Source: a virus
DNA length: 48,864 bases
Reading direction: 5' to 3' (one strand)
IMG/VR virus record: IMGVR_UViG_3300028802_000023
Location: 1-48,864 of that record
Of the stretch, positions 7,495 to 14,961 are shown piece after piece; position 1 is the first letter of the stretch; each line of letters starts with the position of its first letter. The position numbers were made by a program, and so were the translations under genes. The notes below the pieces were generated by a model. The model was not told the origin of the DNA, did no database searches, and was given only the letters and a program-made list of their open reading frames with translations.

Positions 7495-8250
7495 ATGGGC
7501 AAAGTGTATCCTTGGCCGCACGCCCGACCGACCGATCCCAATACTTCGCATGCAGCGATTCCTCCGAATATAACTGATCAAGCGTGGAAGATCCTGCAAG
7601 TCTACAAGAACGGTCGTGAGTTGCTGGACCATGATGCATATGAACAGGCGGGTTACGGGCCTAATGCCCGTGACGGCCAACGATGTTCCGATCTGCGTGC
7701 AGCCGGACTAATTGCACGTACCGGCAATCGCGGCATAACACCATCCGGCAAGGCTGGACACCTTTGCCGTATTACAGAGGAAGGCAAGAACTACATCGCG
7801 AGCGGCGGTCTTTCAACCCACCCACCCCAAGGAGGAAAAATGCCAGTCGACATTTCAAAGCGCGTTGCACAATACGTCAAAATGCGTGACTTGATTAAGG
7901 TCAAGGAAACCGAGTTTAAAGAAGTAATCGGCCCCTATAAAAAGGCGCTTGATGATCTCAATACAGTGCTGCTAAACCATCTCAATGCCATCGGTGGAAA
8001 CAGTCTGAACACCGATGCTGGAACGGTCTACAGGACCGAAAAGAAGTCCGCCTCTCTTAGCGATCCTGCAGCCTTCATGGACTACGTGATCGCCAATAAA
8101 GCCTTTGATCTGCTTGATCGCAAGGCGAATACCACTGCAGTCACGGAATTTATCAAGGAGAACAACGCGCCCCCACCCGGCGTGAACTTCTCTTCCACCT
8201 ACGTCGTCGGCGTCCGCCGACCTACACAGGAGAAAGACAAGAATGACTAA
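7495..8250 (+). CDS. Winged-helix domain fused to a conserved replication-region protein
   Basis: A 251-residue frame. Residues 10-105 look like a compact winged helix: DPNTSHAA, a helix pair, then GQRCSDLRAAGLIARTG and a beta-hairpin before KAGHLCRITEEG. Residues 116-251 form an independent unit starting MPVDISKRVAQYVKMRD, with a coiled helix, GTVYRTEKKSAS and PPPGVNFSSTYVVGVRR, a pattern I know from stand-alone proteins in many phages. Between them lies a perfect ribosome-binding site (see 7840). Either two once-separate genes lost an intervening stop, or both a fusion and a short form are made. The start follows the upstream stop by 3 nt with GAGG. Confidence 0.75.
   Translation: MGKVYPWPHARPTDPNTSHAAIPPNITDQAWKILQVYKNGRELLDHDAYEQAGYGPNARDGQRCSDLRAAGLIARTGNRGITPSGKAGHLCRITEEGKNYIASGGLSTHPPQGGKMPVDISKRVAQYVKMRDLIKVKETEFKEVIGPYKKALDDLNTVLLNHLNAIGGNSLNTDAGTVYRTEKKSASLSDPAAFMDYVIANKAFDLLDRKANTTAVTEFIKENNAPPPGVNFSSTYVVGVRRPTQEKDKND
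7840..8250 (+). CDS. Internal in-frame product of the winged-helix fusion gene (136 residues)
   Basis: AAGGAGG (7829-7835) is followed 4 nt later by ATG 7840 in the same frame as the longer gene, which strongly suggests translation of the C-terminal unit on its own. The product holds a helical start (VKETEFKEVIGPYKK), a short beta part with KKSAS, then LLDRKANTTAVTEFIKENNAPPPG and VVGVRR. I recognise it as a widespread phage protein of unknown function, usually near the ssDNA-binding protein or primase. Its stop overlaps the next ATG by 8 nt. Confidence 0.6.
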   Translation: MPVDISKRVAQYVKMRDLIKVKETEFKEVIGPYKKALDDLNTVLLNHLNAIGGNSLNTDAGTVYRTEKKSASLSDPAAFMDYVIANKAFDLLDRKANTTAVTEFIKENNAPPPGVNFSSTYVVGVRRPTQEKDKND

Positions 8251-9295
8251 GATGCTTCCCCCCACATTTGGTCCTGTCTCGTCGGTATTCGGCAGCGACG
8301 ATACGGGCGACAGGTTGAACTCAGGCATCACCGCTGGTTATCCGATCCTCCGCATCAAGGGTAAGGTCTGGTCCATTACCCGTGGAGGTAACGAGCCGTT
8401 CGTGCTGATGCGGCCCGACGGCGACGGCCCGCGCAATTCGATCGATGTGGTATTGCTGTCGTCGTCAAAGTACGTCTCGAAGCTGTGGTACGAAAACGGT
8501 TACGAGGAAGGCAACACCAACCCGCCTGACTGTTTCGCACCCAACGGCATCGTGCCGGATGCTTCGTCAACCAAGAAGCAGCATGCTACCTGCGCCGGGT
8601 GCCCGCAGAACACATGGGGTTCGGCAATCAGCGCTTCAGGCAAAAAAGCGAAAGCCTGCCGGGACAGCAAGCGTGTGGCCGTTTCGCCACTCGGCGATAT
8701 CCGCAATGAAGCGTTTGGCGGTCCCATGTTGCTGCGGGTGCCCGCAGCATCGTTGTCCGACGTCGGGAACTACGGCATTGCCATGAAGGCGCGCGGCTAC
8801 GACTACTGGACCGTCGGCACCAAAATGTCGTTTGACTCGGCGGAAGCCTATCCGAAGCTGGTGCTGGAGCCGATCCGGCCGCTGACCGACGATGAAGCTG
8901 TCGCCGTATTGGAGCTGCGTGAGTCACCTGCAATTGCCGCGATTTTGGCGGAGGGAACTGACGTCATGCAGGAAGCGCCGGTTGAACCGGCGATCAAGCT
9001 GCCGCCTTCGTTCCCTCAACCTGCTGCTGTTACCCCACAGGTAACTGCTCCTCCGCCGTCCAAGCCAACGCTCGTTACCCCAGTGATGGGGGGTAATGGG
9101 TTTGGTGGGCCTGAACCGGCTGCGCCGCCTTCGAAGACAAGCCCGAAGGCAGTGAAGAAGGTTCAGGCCGCAGCGCCGCCGCCAGCGCCAACGCCTCCTA
9201 AGCCCCCAGTTCAGGAGGAAGCGGCAATGGCGGCGGCCGGTAGCTTTGAGGACACTCTGGACGCTCAAATAGAAGACTTGCTGCCGGGAGCATAA
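8243..9295 (+). CDS. Candidate phage ssDNA-binding protein
   Basis: A 350-residue protein. Residues 1-235 form a globular domain with a Cys cluster C119-x2-C122 (CAGCPQNTWGS) and a third Cys in ACRDSKR, suitable for zinc or a structural site. Residues 240-330 are a Pro/Ala-rich flexible linker. The extreme C-terminus is acidic and amphipathic (FEDTLDAQIEDLLPG), the arrangement seen in phage and bacterial SSBs where the tail recruits partners. Its place directly before the primase-helicase fits. The SSB call is inferred from architecture and context rather than a recognised OB-fold motif. AGGAG lies upstream of ATG 8243. The linker carries one dispersed repeat (9029-9045). Confidence 0.65.
   Translation: MTKMLPPTFGPVSSVFGSDDTGDRLNSGITAGYPILRIKGKVWSITRGGNEPFVLMRPDGDGPRNSIDVVLLSSSKYVSKLWYENGYEEGNTNPPDCFAPNGIVPDASSTKKQHATCAGCPQNTWGSAISASGKKAKACRDSKRVAVSPLGDIRNEAFGGPMLLRVPAASLSDVGNYGIAMKARGYDYWTVGTKMSFDSAEAYPKLVLEPIRPLTDDEAVAVLELRESPAIAAILAEGTDVMQEAPVEPAIKLPPSFPQPAAVTPQVTAPPPSKPTLVTPVMGGNGFGGPEPAAPPSKTSPKAVKKVQAAAPPPAPTPPKPPVQEEAAMAAAGSFEDTLDAQIEDLLPGA
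9029..9045. repeat. Dispersed 17-bp palindrome
   Basis: GTTAC-CCCACAG-GTAAC. It encodes VTPQVT in the linker of the candidate ssDNA-binding protein. Confidence 0.8.
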
Positions 9296-9302
9296 GACTA
9301 CT

Positions 9303-9325
9303 GGGGGGCGGGAAACCGTCCCCCC
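9303..9325 (+). promoter_or_regulatory. Strong GAAA-capped hairpin before the primase gene
   Basis: Six G (9303-9308) plus CGG pair with CCG and six C (9320-9325) around a GAAA tetraloop, with one bulged T. The 52-bp gap contains little else apart from GGAAGG before ATG 9348. There is no U tract, so it is probably an attenuator, mRNA stabiliser or processing site rather than a full terminator. Confidence 0.5.
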
Positions 9326-9347
9326 TTCCACCCACGGAAGGTAAACA

Positions 9348-12302
9348 ATGCTGGACGCTCAGGAATATCTGGCCAAGGTCTTACCTTGGCCACAAGACGA
9401 TGACGCACCCGCGTACATCAATATCCACTGGTCCACCGAAACGCTCAACCAGTACGGCAAGCCGTGGTGGTCCGGCCGCGCCACGCGCTCCGTCAAGGAA
9501 GCGATTAACACCATCAAGTGGGCGCTGACGCTTGCCGACGTCAAGGATATCTACGTCTGCATGTCCTCGCAAAGCGAGGCGACGCCGAAAGTTTCCAAGA
9601 AAGGAAATGGTTATTTACTGCCGATCCGCTCGCAGGCGAACGCCGTTGCGTTCAAAAGCCTGTTCATGGATCTCGACTTCAAGGACTACGCAACCCCCAA
9701 CGAGGCGACCAATGCACTGGCGGAATTCGTCAAGACTACCGGACTGCCCAAGCCAAATGTCATCGTCAAATCAGGCGGAGGATTGCACGTCTACTGGACC
9801 GTCGACCGCGCACTCACCCGTGATGAATGGCAACCACTATCGAATGCCCTCGCCAACGCTGCCAAGACTCATCATTTTAAATGCGATACGGGCTGTACTA
9901 TTGATGCTGCTCGTATTCTGCGTATCCCAGATACTTTTAACCGCAAGCTCGCTGTACCTCGTGCTGTTACCCTTGCTGGTGGGCGCACTGGCGGCGACTA
10001 CTCTGTGGCCCGACTGGAGAAATCGCTAGATCCCTATAAGGTTGCCATAGTTACCAAACAGGTAACTGCACCTGCATGGACCAGCGTGCTGCCGCCGAAG
10101 CCGCCGATTGCAGGCGACAGCGATCTGGCGATGGGCATCAACTTCAACACGGGTCCGCCGATCAACATCAACGATGTGGCGCGCGAATGCCCGTTCATCA
10201 ACGAAGCGATTACCTCGGGAGGTAAGAACTTTGCTAACCCACTTTGGAATCTTACAACGCTTCTCTCCACATTTACGGATGGAGGACGTAATGACGCTCA
10301 TGCGATGGCGCACGGACACGCTACGTATACAAAAGAGTCTACAGATGAACTCTTTGACCGCAAAGAAAACGAGCGCAAGAGCAAAAATCTTGGCTGGCCT
10401 GCGTGCAGCACGATCTCTAACAACGGATTCGCCGGGTGCCAAGGCTGTGTTCATCTTGCGGCAAATCGATCTCCTCTCAACTTTGCCGCAACTCAGCTTG
10501 TTACGACGAGCACAAGTACGCCAAATGCGCCCCAAAGCGCTGCAGCGCCTGTTATCGACTTACCCGTCGGGTATTCACGACGACCTGACGGAATTATTTG
10601 CGTCATCCTCGTTAATGAAGATGGCACGCATACCCACGAACCCATTTGCAGCTACCCCATGCACACCCCATCCATCCAAGTCTACCCAATCTACACCCTG
10701 AACTTCTCAAGCATTACCGAAAGCGGCAGAACCAACCAATTGATCGTGCCGACCGGCGATCTCTCGGCAAAGGATTCCATGCGTAGATGCCTGCTCAAAC
10801 AGGGTGTAGCCTTGAAGGAGAACGAGTCAAAGCGCGTGATGGAGTTCTTCATGTCGTGGATCGAGAAACTGCAGAAGACGAAGTCGATGGTCGTGAGCAG
10901 TGCTCCGTTTGGCTGGAGCATCGACTCCAAATCTGAAGTCGAAGGCTTTGTCTACGGCGGCAATCTGTGGATGCCAACCGGCGACCGCGCGGCGGCTAAC
11001 CCCGACCCCGTATTGGCTCGCAGGTACAAGCCAACAGGCGCGATTGATCCGTGGGTGGCGGCAGCGAAACTGATCACCGATCAGAAGCGTCCCGCGCTCG
11101 ATGCCATCGTGGCGTCGGCGTTCGCCGCACCGCTGGTCCGGTTCTGCCATGAACCGGGCGTGCTCATGAGCACGTATTCCACAAAATCAGGTATCGGTAA
11201 AACTTCCGCTATGCGTATAGCGCAGGCGGTATGGGGGCATCCGGTTCGTGCGATGCAGGGGCTGGACGACACCAGCAACTTCGTGTTCGGCAAAATCGGC
11301 CAAATTCAGAATTTACCGATGTACTGGGATGAACTGAAGACAGAGGAAGATCACAAACGGTTCGTCAAGATTGCGTTCAACCTGACCAAACAAAAAGAAA
11401 AGGACCGCATGACCCAGAACGCCACCATGCGTGAATCAGGTGCGTGGCAGACGCTATTGGTCAGCGCTTCCAACGACAGCATAATGAACTTCGTAGTTCA
11501 GCAGACTAAGCAGACGGCAGCCGGTATCTATCGTCTGTTCGAATACGAGGTGCCTGCTGCCACCAACAGCGTCGGGCAAATTGATCAAGCCGATTTCTCC
11601 CGTGTCGTTGGAAGGCTCGACGACAATTACGGCCACATAGGGCTTGAGTATGCTCGTTACCTCGGGAGTAACCATGTAGACATAAGTAAAGATGTCGAGG
11701 CTTTTTACAAGGCAATTGGCAACGAGATAAACACGCTGAACGAGGAACGCTATTGGCGCGTTATGCTTGCTACGTTGCTCAAGGGTGCGGAGTACGCCAA
11801 CAAGCTGGGCTTCACCAACATCGACGGCTTCGCGCTGAAAAAATTCCTGTTCGGCGTCATCGATTCGCTGCGTGCCGAGAAGAACGACCAGCCTGTGGAC
11901 TTGGGCAATGCGTTCAACGTCTCCAACGTGCTGGCGCAATTCCTCAACGCACATCGATCAAGACACACGCTACGCACCAACCGCATCCATATAGGACGCG
12001 GCAAACCCGCCAAGGGCACGATTGCGATCAAGACGGTCGATCCCAGCAGGCTGGAAGCTATTCGCGTTCACATTGGCGAAGACGACAAGCTGATCCGGAT
12101 CAGCAAGACTTACATGCAGGAGTGGTTACTGCAGAATGGCTACTCTTCCAGTGCTATCCTGAAGGCGATGGCGCTGGAATTCGGCTCGGTTTCGATGCAA
12201 GGGCGCATGGGGGCTGGCACTGAATATGCAGGCTCTGGCGAGTACCTGCTGGAGATGGACTTGGCCAAGAGTGCCCACACCAACTTTATCGACGAGGCGT
12301 AA
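9348..12302 (+). CDS. AEP-type primase fused to an SF3/DUF927-like helicase
   Basis: A 984-residue replication protein. The N-terminal third is an archaeo-eukaryotic primase-like domain: DLD at 108-110, SGGGLH with H147, and the CTIDAARILRIPDTFNRK motif. A linker with Cys clusters (WPACSTISNNGFAGCQGC) may bind zinc. The C-terminal half is a DUF927-type ATPase: Walker A SGIGKT (G617, K618, T619), Walker B MYWDE (D661, E662), then an Asn sensor region SASNDS. It should make primers and drive unwinding at the phage fork with the family A polymerase. GGAAGG precedes ATG 9348. It holds three of the dispersed GTTAC palindromes (10049, 10210, 11656). Confidence 0.88.
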   Translation: MLDAQEYLAKVLPWPQDDDAPAYINIHWSTETLNQYGKPWWSGRATRSVKEAINTIKWALTLADVKDIYVCMSSQSEATPKVSKKGNGYLLPIRSQANAVAFKSLFMDLDFKDYATPNEATNALAEFVKTTGLPKPNVIVKSGGGLHVYWTVDRALTRDEWQPLSNALANAAKTHHFKCDTGCTIDAARILRIPDTFNRKLAVPRAVTLAGGRTGGDYSVARLEKSLDPYKVAIVTKQVTAPAWTSVLPPKPPIAGDSDLAMGINFNTGPPININDVARECPFINEAITSGGKNFANPLWNLTTLLSTFTDGGRNDAHAMAHGHATYTKESTDELFDRKENERKSKNLGWPACSTISNNGFAGCQGCVHLAANRSPLNFAATQLVTTSTSTPNAPQSAAAPVIDLPVGYSRRPDGIICVILVNEDGTHTHEPICSYPMHTPSIQVYPIYTLNFSSITESGRTNQLIVPTGDLSAKDSMRRCLLKQGVALKENESKRVMEFFMSWIEKLQKTKSMVVSSAPFGWSIDSKSEVEGFVYGGNLWMPTGDRAAANPDPVLARRYKPTGAIDPWVAAAKLITDQKRPALDAIVASAFAAPLVRFCHEPGVLMSTYSTKSGIGKTSAMRIAQAVWGHPVRAMQGLDDTSNFVFGKIGQIQNLPMYWDELKTEEDHKRFVKIAFNLTKQKEKDRMTQNATMRESGAWQTLLVSASNDSIMNFVVQQTKQTAAGIYRLFEYEVPAATNSVGQIDQADFSRVVGRLDDNYGHIGLEYARYLGSNHVDISKDVEAFYKAIGNEINTLNEERYWRVMLATLLKGAEYANKLGFTNIDGFALKKFLFGVIDSLRAEKNDQPVDLGNAFNVSNVLAQFLNAHRSRHTLRTNRIHIGRGKPAKGTIAIKTVDPSRLEAIRVHIGEDDKLIRISKTYMQEWLLQNGYSSSAILKAMALEFGSVSMQGRMGAGTEYAGSGEYLLEMDLAKSAHTNFIDEA
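10049..10067. repeat. Dispersed palindrome with 7-bp arms
   Basis: AGTTACC-AAACA-GGTAACT, in the primase-helicase gene, encoding VTKQVT. Confidence 0.8.
10210..10225. repeat. Variant palindrome with 7-bp arms
   Basis: TTACCTC-GG-GAGGTAA, in the primase-helicase gene, encoding ITSGGK, the same residue class as EVTSGGN at 46028. Confidence 0.7.
11656..11672. repeat. Dispersed 17-bp palindrome
   Basis: GTTAC-CTCGGGA-GTAAC, in the primase-helicase gene. It encodes RYLGSN, the same frame as the copy at 17534-17550. Confidence 0.8.
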
Positions 12303-12503
12303 ATGAAACAGCATCGCGGTTTTGAACTAATAGAATGTGTATGTTGTCATCCGCCTGAACATGCGGGCGAGCGGCTAGTTTCGGTGCATGACGATCTGGC
12401 TGGAATCGTTGGCGATTTCCAGACAGAGCTGGAAGCAGTGCAGTGGATAGACAATTGGTGTTTCACAGCTAACCAGATGCTGGAACGAGCAACGGAGCGG
12501 TAG
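12303..12503 (+). CDS. Hypothetical 66-residue protein with CVCC motif
   Basis: ATG directly follows the primase stop. The protein is acidic and probably helical, with ECVCCH near residue 15 and a Trp-rich region WIDNWCF later. The paired cysteines with a nearby His could hold a metal, but too few ligands are visible to claim a zinc finger. No family is recognised. Translation probably depends on coupling to the primase gene, since no strong ribosome-binding site is seen. Confidence 0.55.
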   Translation: MKQHRGFELIECVCCHPPEHAGERLVSVHDDLAGIVGDFQTELEAVQWIDNWCFTANQMLERATER

Positions 12504-12505
12504 AC

Positions 12506-12664
12506 ATGCCGGACAAGTATCTAGCGATGCGCGACAAGTTTGCGAAGAAGATGCCGATGGCGGCAGCCAAGACCAAGGCGGCGAGGACGTTTAACCGGCA
12601 GCGACCGAAAGGCGCGAAGCCGGTGCTGAGTCGAGGCGGAGCCTCACATGGACCTAAAAAATAA
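12506..12664 (+). CDS. Small basic protein (52 residues)
   Basis: ATG 12506 follows GGAG (12495-12498) by 7 nt and the gene overlaps the next start by 17 nt. It is Lys/Arg/Ala-rich (KFAKKMPMAAAKTKAARTF, then RQRPKGAKP) with almost no acidic residues, and ends in HGPKK. Such composition suggests nucleic-acid binding or an inhibitor of a host protein. No family is recognised. Confidence 0.55.
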   Translation: MPDKYLAMRDKFAKKMPMAAAKTKAARTFNRQRPKGAKPVLSRGGASHGPKK

Positions 12665-12860
12665 GAAGCTCTACATGGACGAGGATATCGAGACTTTGCC
12701 GCGCGAAAAGCTGCTGGAAGTCATCGACTGTCTCTTCGACGAACTCGAATCCTGCCGGAAGACTGTTCGGTCAATACTTGAACTCAACAAGCTGACGCGA
12801 CGGGTGCGTGAACGCGAGCGGGACAGCATCCACCTGTTTCAGGAACGGATAAGGGAGTAG
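12648..12860 (+). CDS. Hypothetical charged helical protein (70 residues)
   Basis: ATG 12648 lies within the end of the upstream gene, with GCGGAG about 7 nt before it. The protein is almost entirely charged and helical: LPREKLLEVIDCLFDELES followed by an Arg-rich helix (RRVRERERDSIHLFQERIRE), a likely coiled coil. It may be an adaptor or host-takeover protein. No family is recognised. Confidence 0.6.
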   Translation: MDLKNKKLYMDEDIETLPREKLLEVIDCLFDELESCRKTVRSILELNKLTRRVRERERDSIHLFQERIRE

Positions 12861-12864
12861 CCCG

Positions 12865-13212
12865 ATGGCAATAACTGATCCGATGGTGCTTATATCCGGC
12901 CCGGTTTTCGATGCGGGGTCTGCAGTTTCCAATGTTGTTAGCCTTGGAAACGCGACGGCATACATCATCCTTATGCCAGATGACTGGACCCAGCCCGGCA
13001 ATATAAAATGCGCCTACTCGCCCGACAGTACAAACTTTTACCAGTTGTATGTTAGCGGCAAGGAGTGGGTGTCTCCCTGCATTCCGAATGCTGCAATGGT
13101 CATAGACAACCGGATGTGGCCTAAGGGGAGCTTTTTCAGGTTCACGTCGACTTTCGGCGGCGAACCAGTAAACCAAGAAGCGGAGCGCGTGTTCAAGATC
13201 GTAACGGAGTAA
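12865..13212 (+). CDS. Tandem paralogue A, beta-rich protein of unknown function
   Basis: A 115-residue protein with GGGAG before ATG 12865. It shares its layout with the next gene: GPVF-AG near the start, a LxxxxxYxxxxPDxWT-P-N segment, SPD...Y, then C-PNAA, W-P-G and a closing (E/R)xFK-IV. It appears beta-sandwich-like and has no signal peptide. Despite its place at the end of the early operon, the fold impression resembles small virion proteins. Duplication in tandem is clear from the matching motif order. Confidence 0.65.
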   Translation: MAITDPMVLISGPVFDAGSAVSNVVSLGNATAYIILMPDDWTQPGNIKCAYSPDSTNFYQLYVSGKEWVSPCIPNAAMVIDNRMWPKGSFFRFTSTFGGEPVNQEAERVFKIVTE

Positions 13213-13223
13213 GGGGAAACGTC

Positions 13224-13562
13224 ATGCAGATCAGAAACGGCCCAGTGTTTCAGGCAGGACAATTCCTCTCTGATGCTTTCAGTCTCGCGCAACTAGATCC
13301 GTACTTTCTTATTACACCGGATGCATGGACCGCACCCGCGAACCTGCGCTTCATGTTCTCGCCGGATGGCTTAACCTACAATGTAGTCCACTATGACGGG
13401 GTTCCGCTGGAAGTGCTATGCCCCGCGCCGAATGCTGCGGTCAAGCTACGGCCGGAAATGAGGACATGGCCTAACGGCACCTATCTTAAATTCTTGTCCG
13501 CCTATAATGATTCCAAGATTATCCAGCCCGTGCTGCGTACATTCAAACTGGTCGCAGCTTAG
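13224..13562 (+). CDS. Tandem paralogue B, beta-rich protein of unknown function
   Basis: A 112-residue protein with AGGGGAA before ATG 13224. It matches the upstream gene in motif order and spacing: GPVF, AG, PDAWTAPANLRFMFSPDG, C-APNAA, TWPNGTYLKF and RTFKLV. It is the last gene of the rightward early operon. Its stop TAG shares bases with the stop of the convergent late operon, leaving no room for a terminator between them. Confidence 0.65.
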   Translation: MQIRNGPVFQAGQFLSDAFSLAQLDPYFLITPDAWTAPANLRFMFSPDGLTYNVVHYDGVPLEVLCPAPNAAVKLRPEMRTWPNGTYLKFLSAYNDSKIIQPVLRTFKLVAA

Positions 13563-13840
13563 GGGCGCGAACCTTTATTACGTTCCCAGCCGCGATTGTG
13601 CTTTTTGGTTTCGACCCGCAAGTTACTTCGGGAGTTACTCCCGCCTGAGATCACCGACTTCTTGTGACCGACGTCTTTCCCGGCAATGGCGGCATCCCCC
13701 AGATCCTTGCGCACGATGGCGCGGGCTTGGTTCTGCTGCGAACGGTTCTTGATGATATGCGGCTGTGAATTGTACCCCCTGTCCATTTTTTTGATTTGCG
13801 CGGGTGTGCGGTGCGATGACGGATCGCGAGTGCCAGCCAT
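13559..13840 (-). CDS. HNH-like phage protein
   Basis: A 93-residue basic protein. The C-terminal half reads GKDVGHKKSVISGGSNSRSNLRV...HNRGW, the order of an HNH nuclease core (H of GHKK, N of SNLR, final H/N of HNR) as found in small phage proteins of this type. The usual acidic residue before the first His is Gly here, so activity is doubtful. It is the last gene of the leftward late operon, and its stop overlaps the early operon stop (13559-13562). The GSNSRSN part is encoded by a direct-arm copy of the dispersed repeat (13622-13638). Confidence 0.6.
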   Translation of the reverse strand: MAGTRDPSSHRTPAQIKKMDRGYNSQPHIIKNRSQQNQARAIVRKDLGDAAIAGKDVGHKKSVISGGSNSRSNLRVETKKHNRGWERNKGSRP

Positions 13841-14128
13841 CTAATCCTCCTCAAACTTCTTGCGGTCATAGAGTGGATTAGAGCGGTCGCGCTGACCTAA
13901 TTCCTGTTGCAACTCCCGGAATTTGGTACCTTCCCAAATACCACGAGCTGTCGCTAAAGCATGCTCGCCAAAGCTCCTACCACTGGAACCTTCGCTTTCC
14001 TTAGCCACGCGACGCACGGCTTTTTTATACTCGCTACCGCGAGGGTCCGGTAAAGGATACGGCACAGGCCCACCGTCTTCGAATCGAAACGACTTTCTAT
14101 AGTTGCGAGTATCCTTTACCGGCTTCAT
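13841..14128 (-). CDS. Small late protein with FRFEDGG motif
   Basis: A 95-residue charged protein. Its start has a strong GGAGG 5 nt upstream, embedded in a direct-arm copy of the dispersed repeat (14130-14147). The N-terminus YRKSFRFEDGGPVPYP matches the FAEGG-type motif of four other late proteins. The remainder is helical and rich in Arg/Glu/Lys. It is a candidate minor virion component based on location at the end of the internal-protein cluster. No family is recognised. Confidence 0.6.
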   Translation of the reverse strand: MKPVKDTRNYRKSFRFEDGGPVPYPLPDPRGSEYKKAVRRVAKESEGSSGRSFGEHALATARGIWEGTKFRELQQELGQRDRSNPLYDRKKFEED

Positions 14129-14143
14129 GGTTACCTCCCGAGG

Positions 14144-14542
14144 TTACTTGGCTTTCTTCTTGCGACGCTTCGCAACCCTGTCGGTTACTTTCTTCGCGGT
14201 CTTCTTGACGGAGGCCGCCTGCTTCTTGACAGCCGCTACGCGCTTCTTGGCTTTCGCCACGCGCTTCTTGGCCTTCGGAATGCCTCTAGGCATGTCGTCT
14301 ACCTCTTGTTGCTCACGATCTTCCTGATCGTGCTCAACACCCTTATCATCCATGTCTTCCTGCATCAACGCGGGTGGCGGTATGGCGTGGACCATTGCCA
14401 TGTACGCATTGGCTTCTTCCTGCTCGACAAATCGAGCACGCTCGATACCCGTCGCATCGCGAATCACATAAGACGTCGATGCAGTAGACTGATCGATTTC
14501 CATAGTGACTGGTTTGTCTTCGTCCTTGATGGTTGTCGGCAT
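14144..14542 (-). CDS. Late protein with acidic middle and histone H1-like basic tail
   Basis: A 132-residue protein in three parts. Residues 22-52 hold YVIRDATGIERARFVEQEEA, matching the 55-residue protein encoded just upstream. Residues 60-85 are strongly acidic (EDMDD, EHDQEDREQQEVDD). The last 45 residues are nearly all Lys, Ala and Val in a repeating KK-x-AK pattern ending KRRKKKAK. The tail resembles bacterial histone H1-like proteins and should bind DNA or RNA. It could condense DNA in the capsid or coat the injected genome; both are inference. ATG overlaps the previous stop (TAATG). Confidence 0.65.
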   Translation of the reverse strand: MPTTIKDEDKPVTMEIDQSTASTSYVIRDATGIERARFVEQEEANAYMAMVHAIPPPALMQEDMDDKGVEHDQEDREQQEVDDMPRGIPKAKKRVAKAKKRVAAVKKQAASVKKTAKKVTDRVAKRRKKKAK

Positions 14543-14709
14543 TATTCAGCTCCGGTGTTGATCTCTACGGCAGCAATCTGTGCCTCTACCAGAGTAACGA
14601 ATCGTTCGCGTTTGTCGCCATACGAATCCACGATGACGTAGGGCGTCTCCGAGTTCTTCTCGACCGCCACTGTTACCGGTCGTCTCTCGCGTGGGACATA
14701 GACAGTCAT
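14542..14709 (-). CDS. 55-residue late protein, short paralogue of its neighbour
   Basis: This short gene has TGATG coupling upstream and TAATG coupling downstream. It encodes MTVYVPRERRPVTVAVEKN, then YVIVDSYGDKRERFVTLVEA, which lines up with YVIRDATGIERARFVEQEEA in the next gene. The shared core suggests a duplicated mini-domain, with the neighbour having gained an acidic region and a basic tail. A longer opposite-frame reading of this stretch is not credible because it lacks coupling and has random composition. Confidence 0.65.
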   Translation of the reverse strand: MTVYVPRERRPVTVAVEKNSETPYVIVDSYGDKRERFVTLVEAQIAAVEINTGAE

Positions 14710-14954
14710 CAATATCGTTCCTGTAGTCTGCGTCTGCGACGTGCTTCGTCCGAAGGCATTGTCTCCTTGCCACCGCCAGCACCGGAAGCTTGGTCAAGAT
14801 CCATCCAAGTGCCCTCAACGTCCAAAGGCTTACGCCCGGCAACGCCAGCCGTACTACCTTTACCGGCACCGACAACGCCGCCCTCGGCGAACCTGAACCC
14901 CGACGGGGGCTTCCTGCCCTTGACGCTCTTCTTGGTAAATTTGGTGGTGAACAT
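14709..14954 (-). CDS. Small late protein with FRFAEGG motif (81 residues)
   Basis: The start at 14954 has GAGG about 5 nt upstream and lies 7 nt after the upstream stop, so it is preferred over an in-frame ATG at 15026 inside the previous gene. The N-terminus is Lys-rich (FTTKFTKKSVKGRKPP) and leads into FRFAEGGVVGAGKG. The tail is acidic and then Arg-rich (RRRRRLQERY). It is a probable minor virion protein by context. No family is recognised. Confidence 0.6.
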   Translation of the reverse strand: MFTTKFTKKSVKGRKPPSGFRFAEGGVVGAGKGSTAGVAGRKPLDVEGTWMDLDQASGAGGGKETMPSDEARRRRRLQERY

Positions 14955-14961
14955 AGCTACC

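Noticed and set aside
14546-14875. 109-codon minus-strand frame
   Set aside because: It conflicts with the coupled 55- and 81-residue genes and has random composition.
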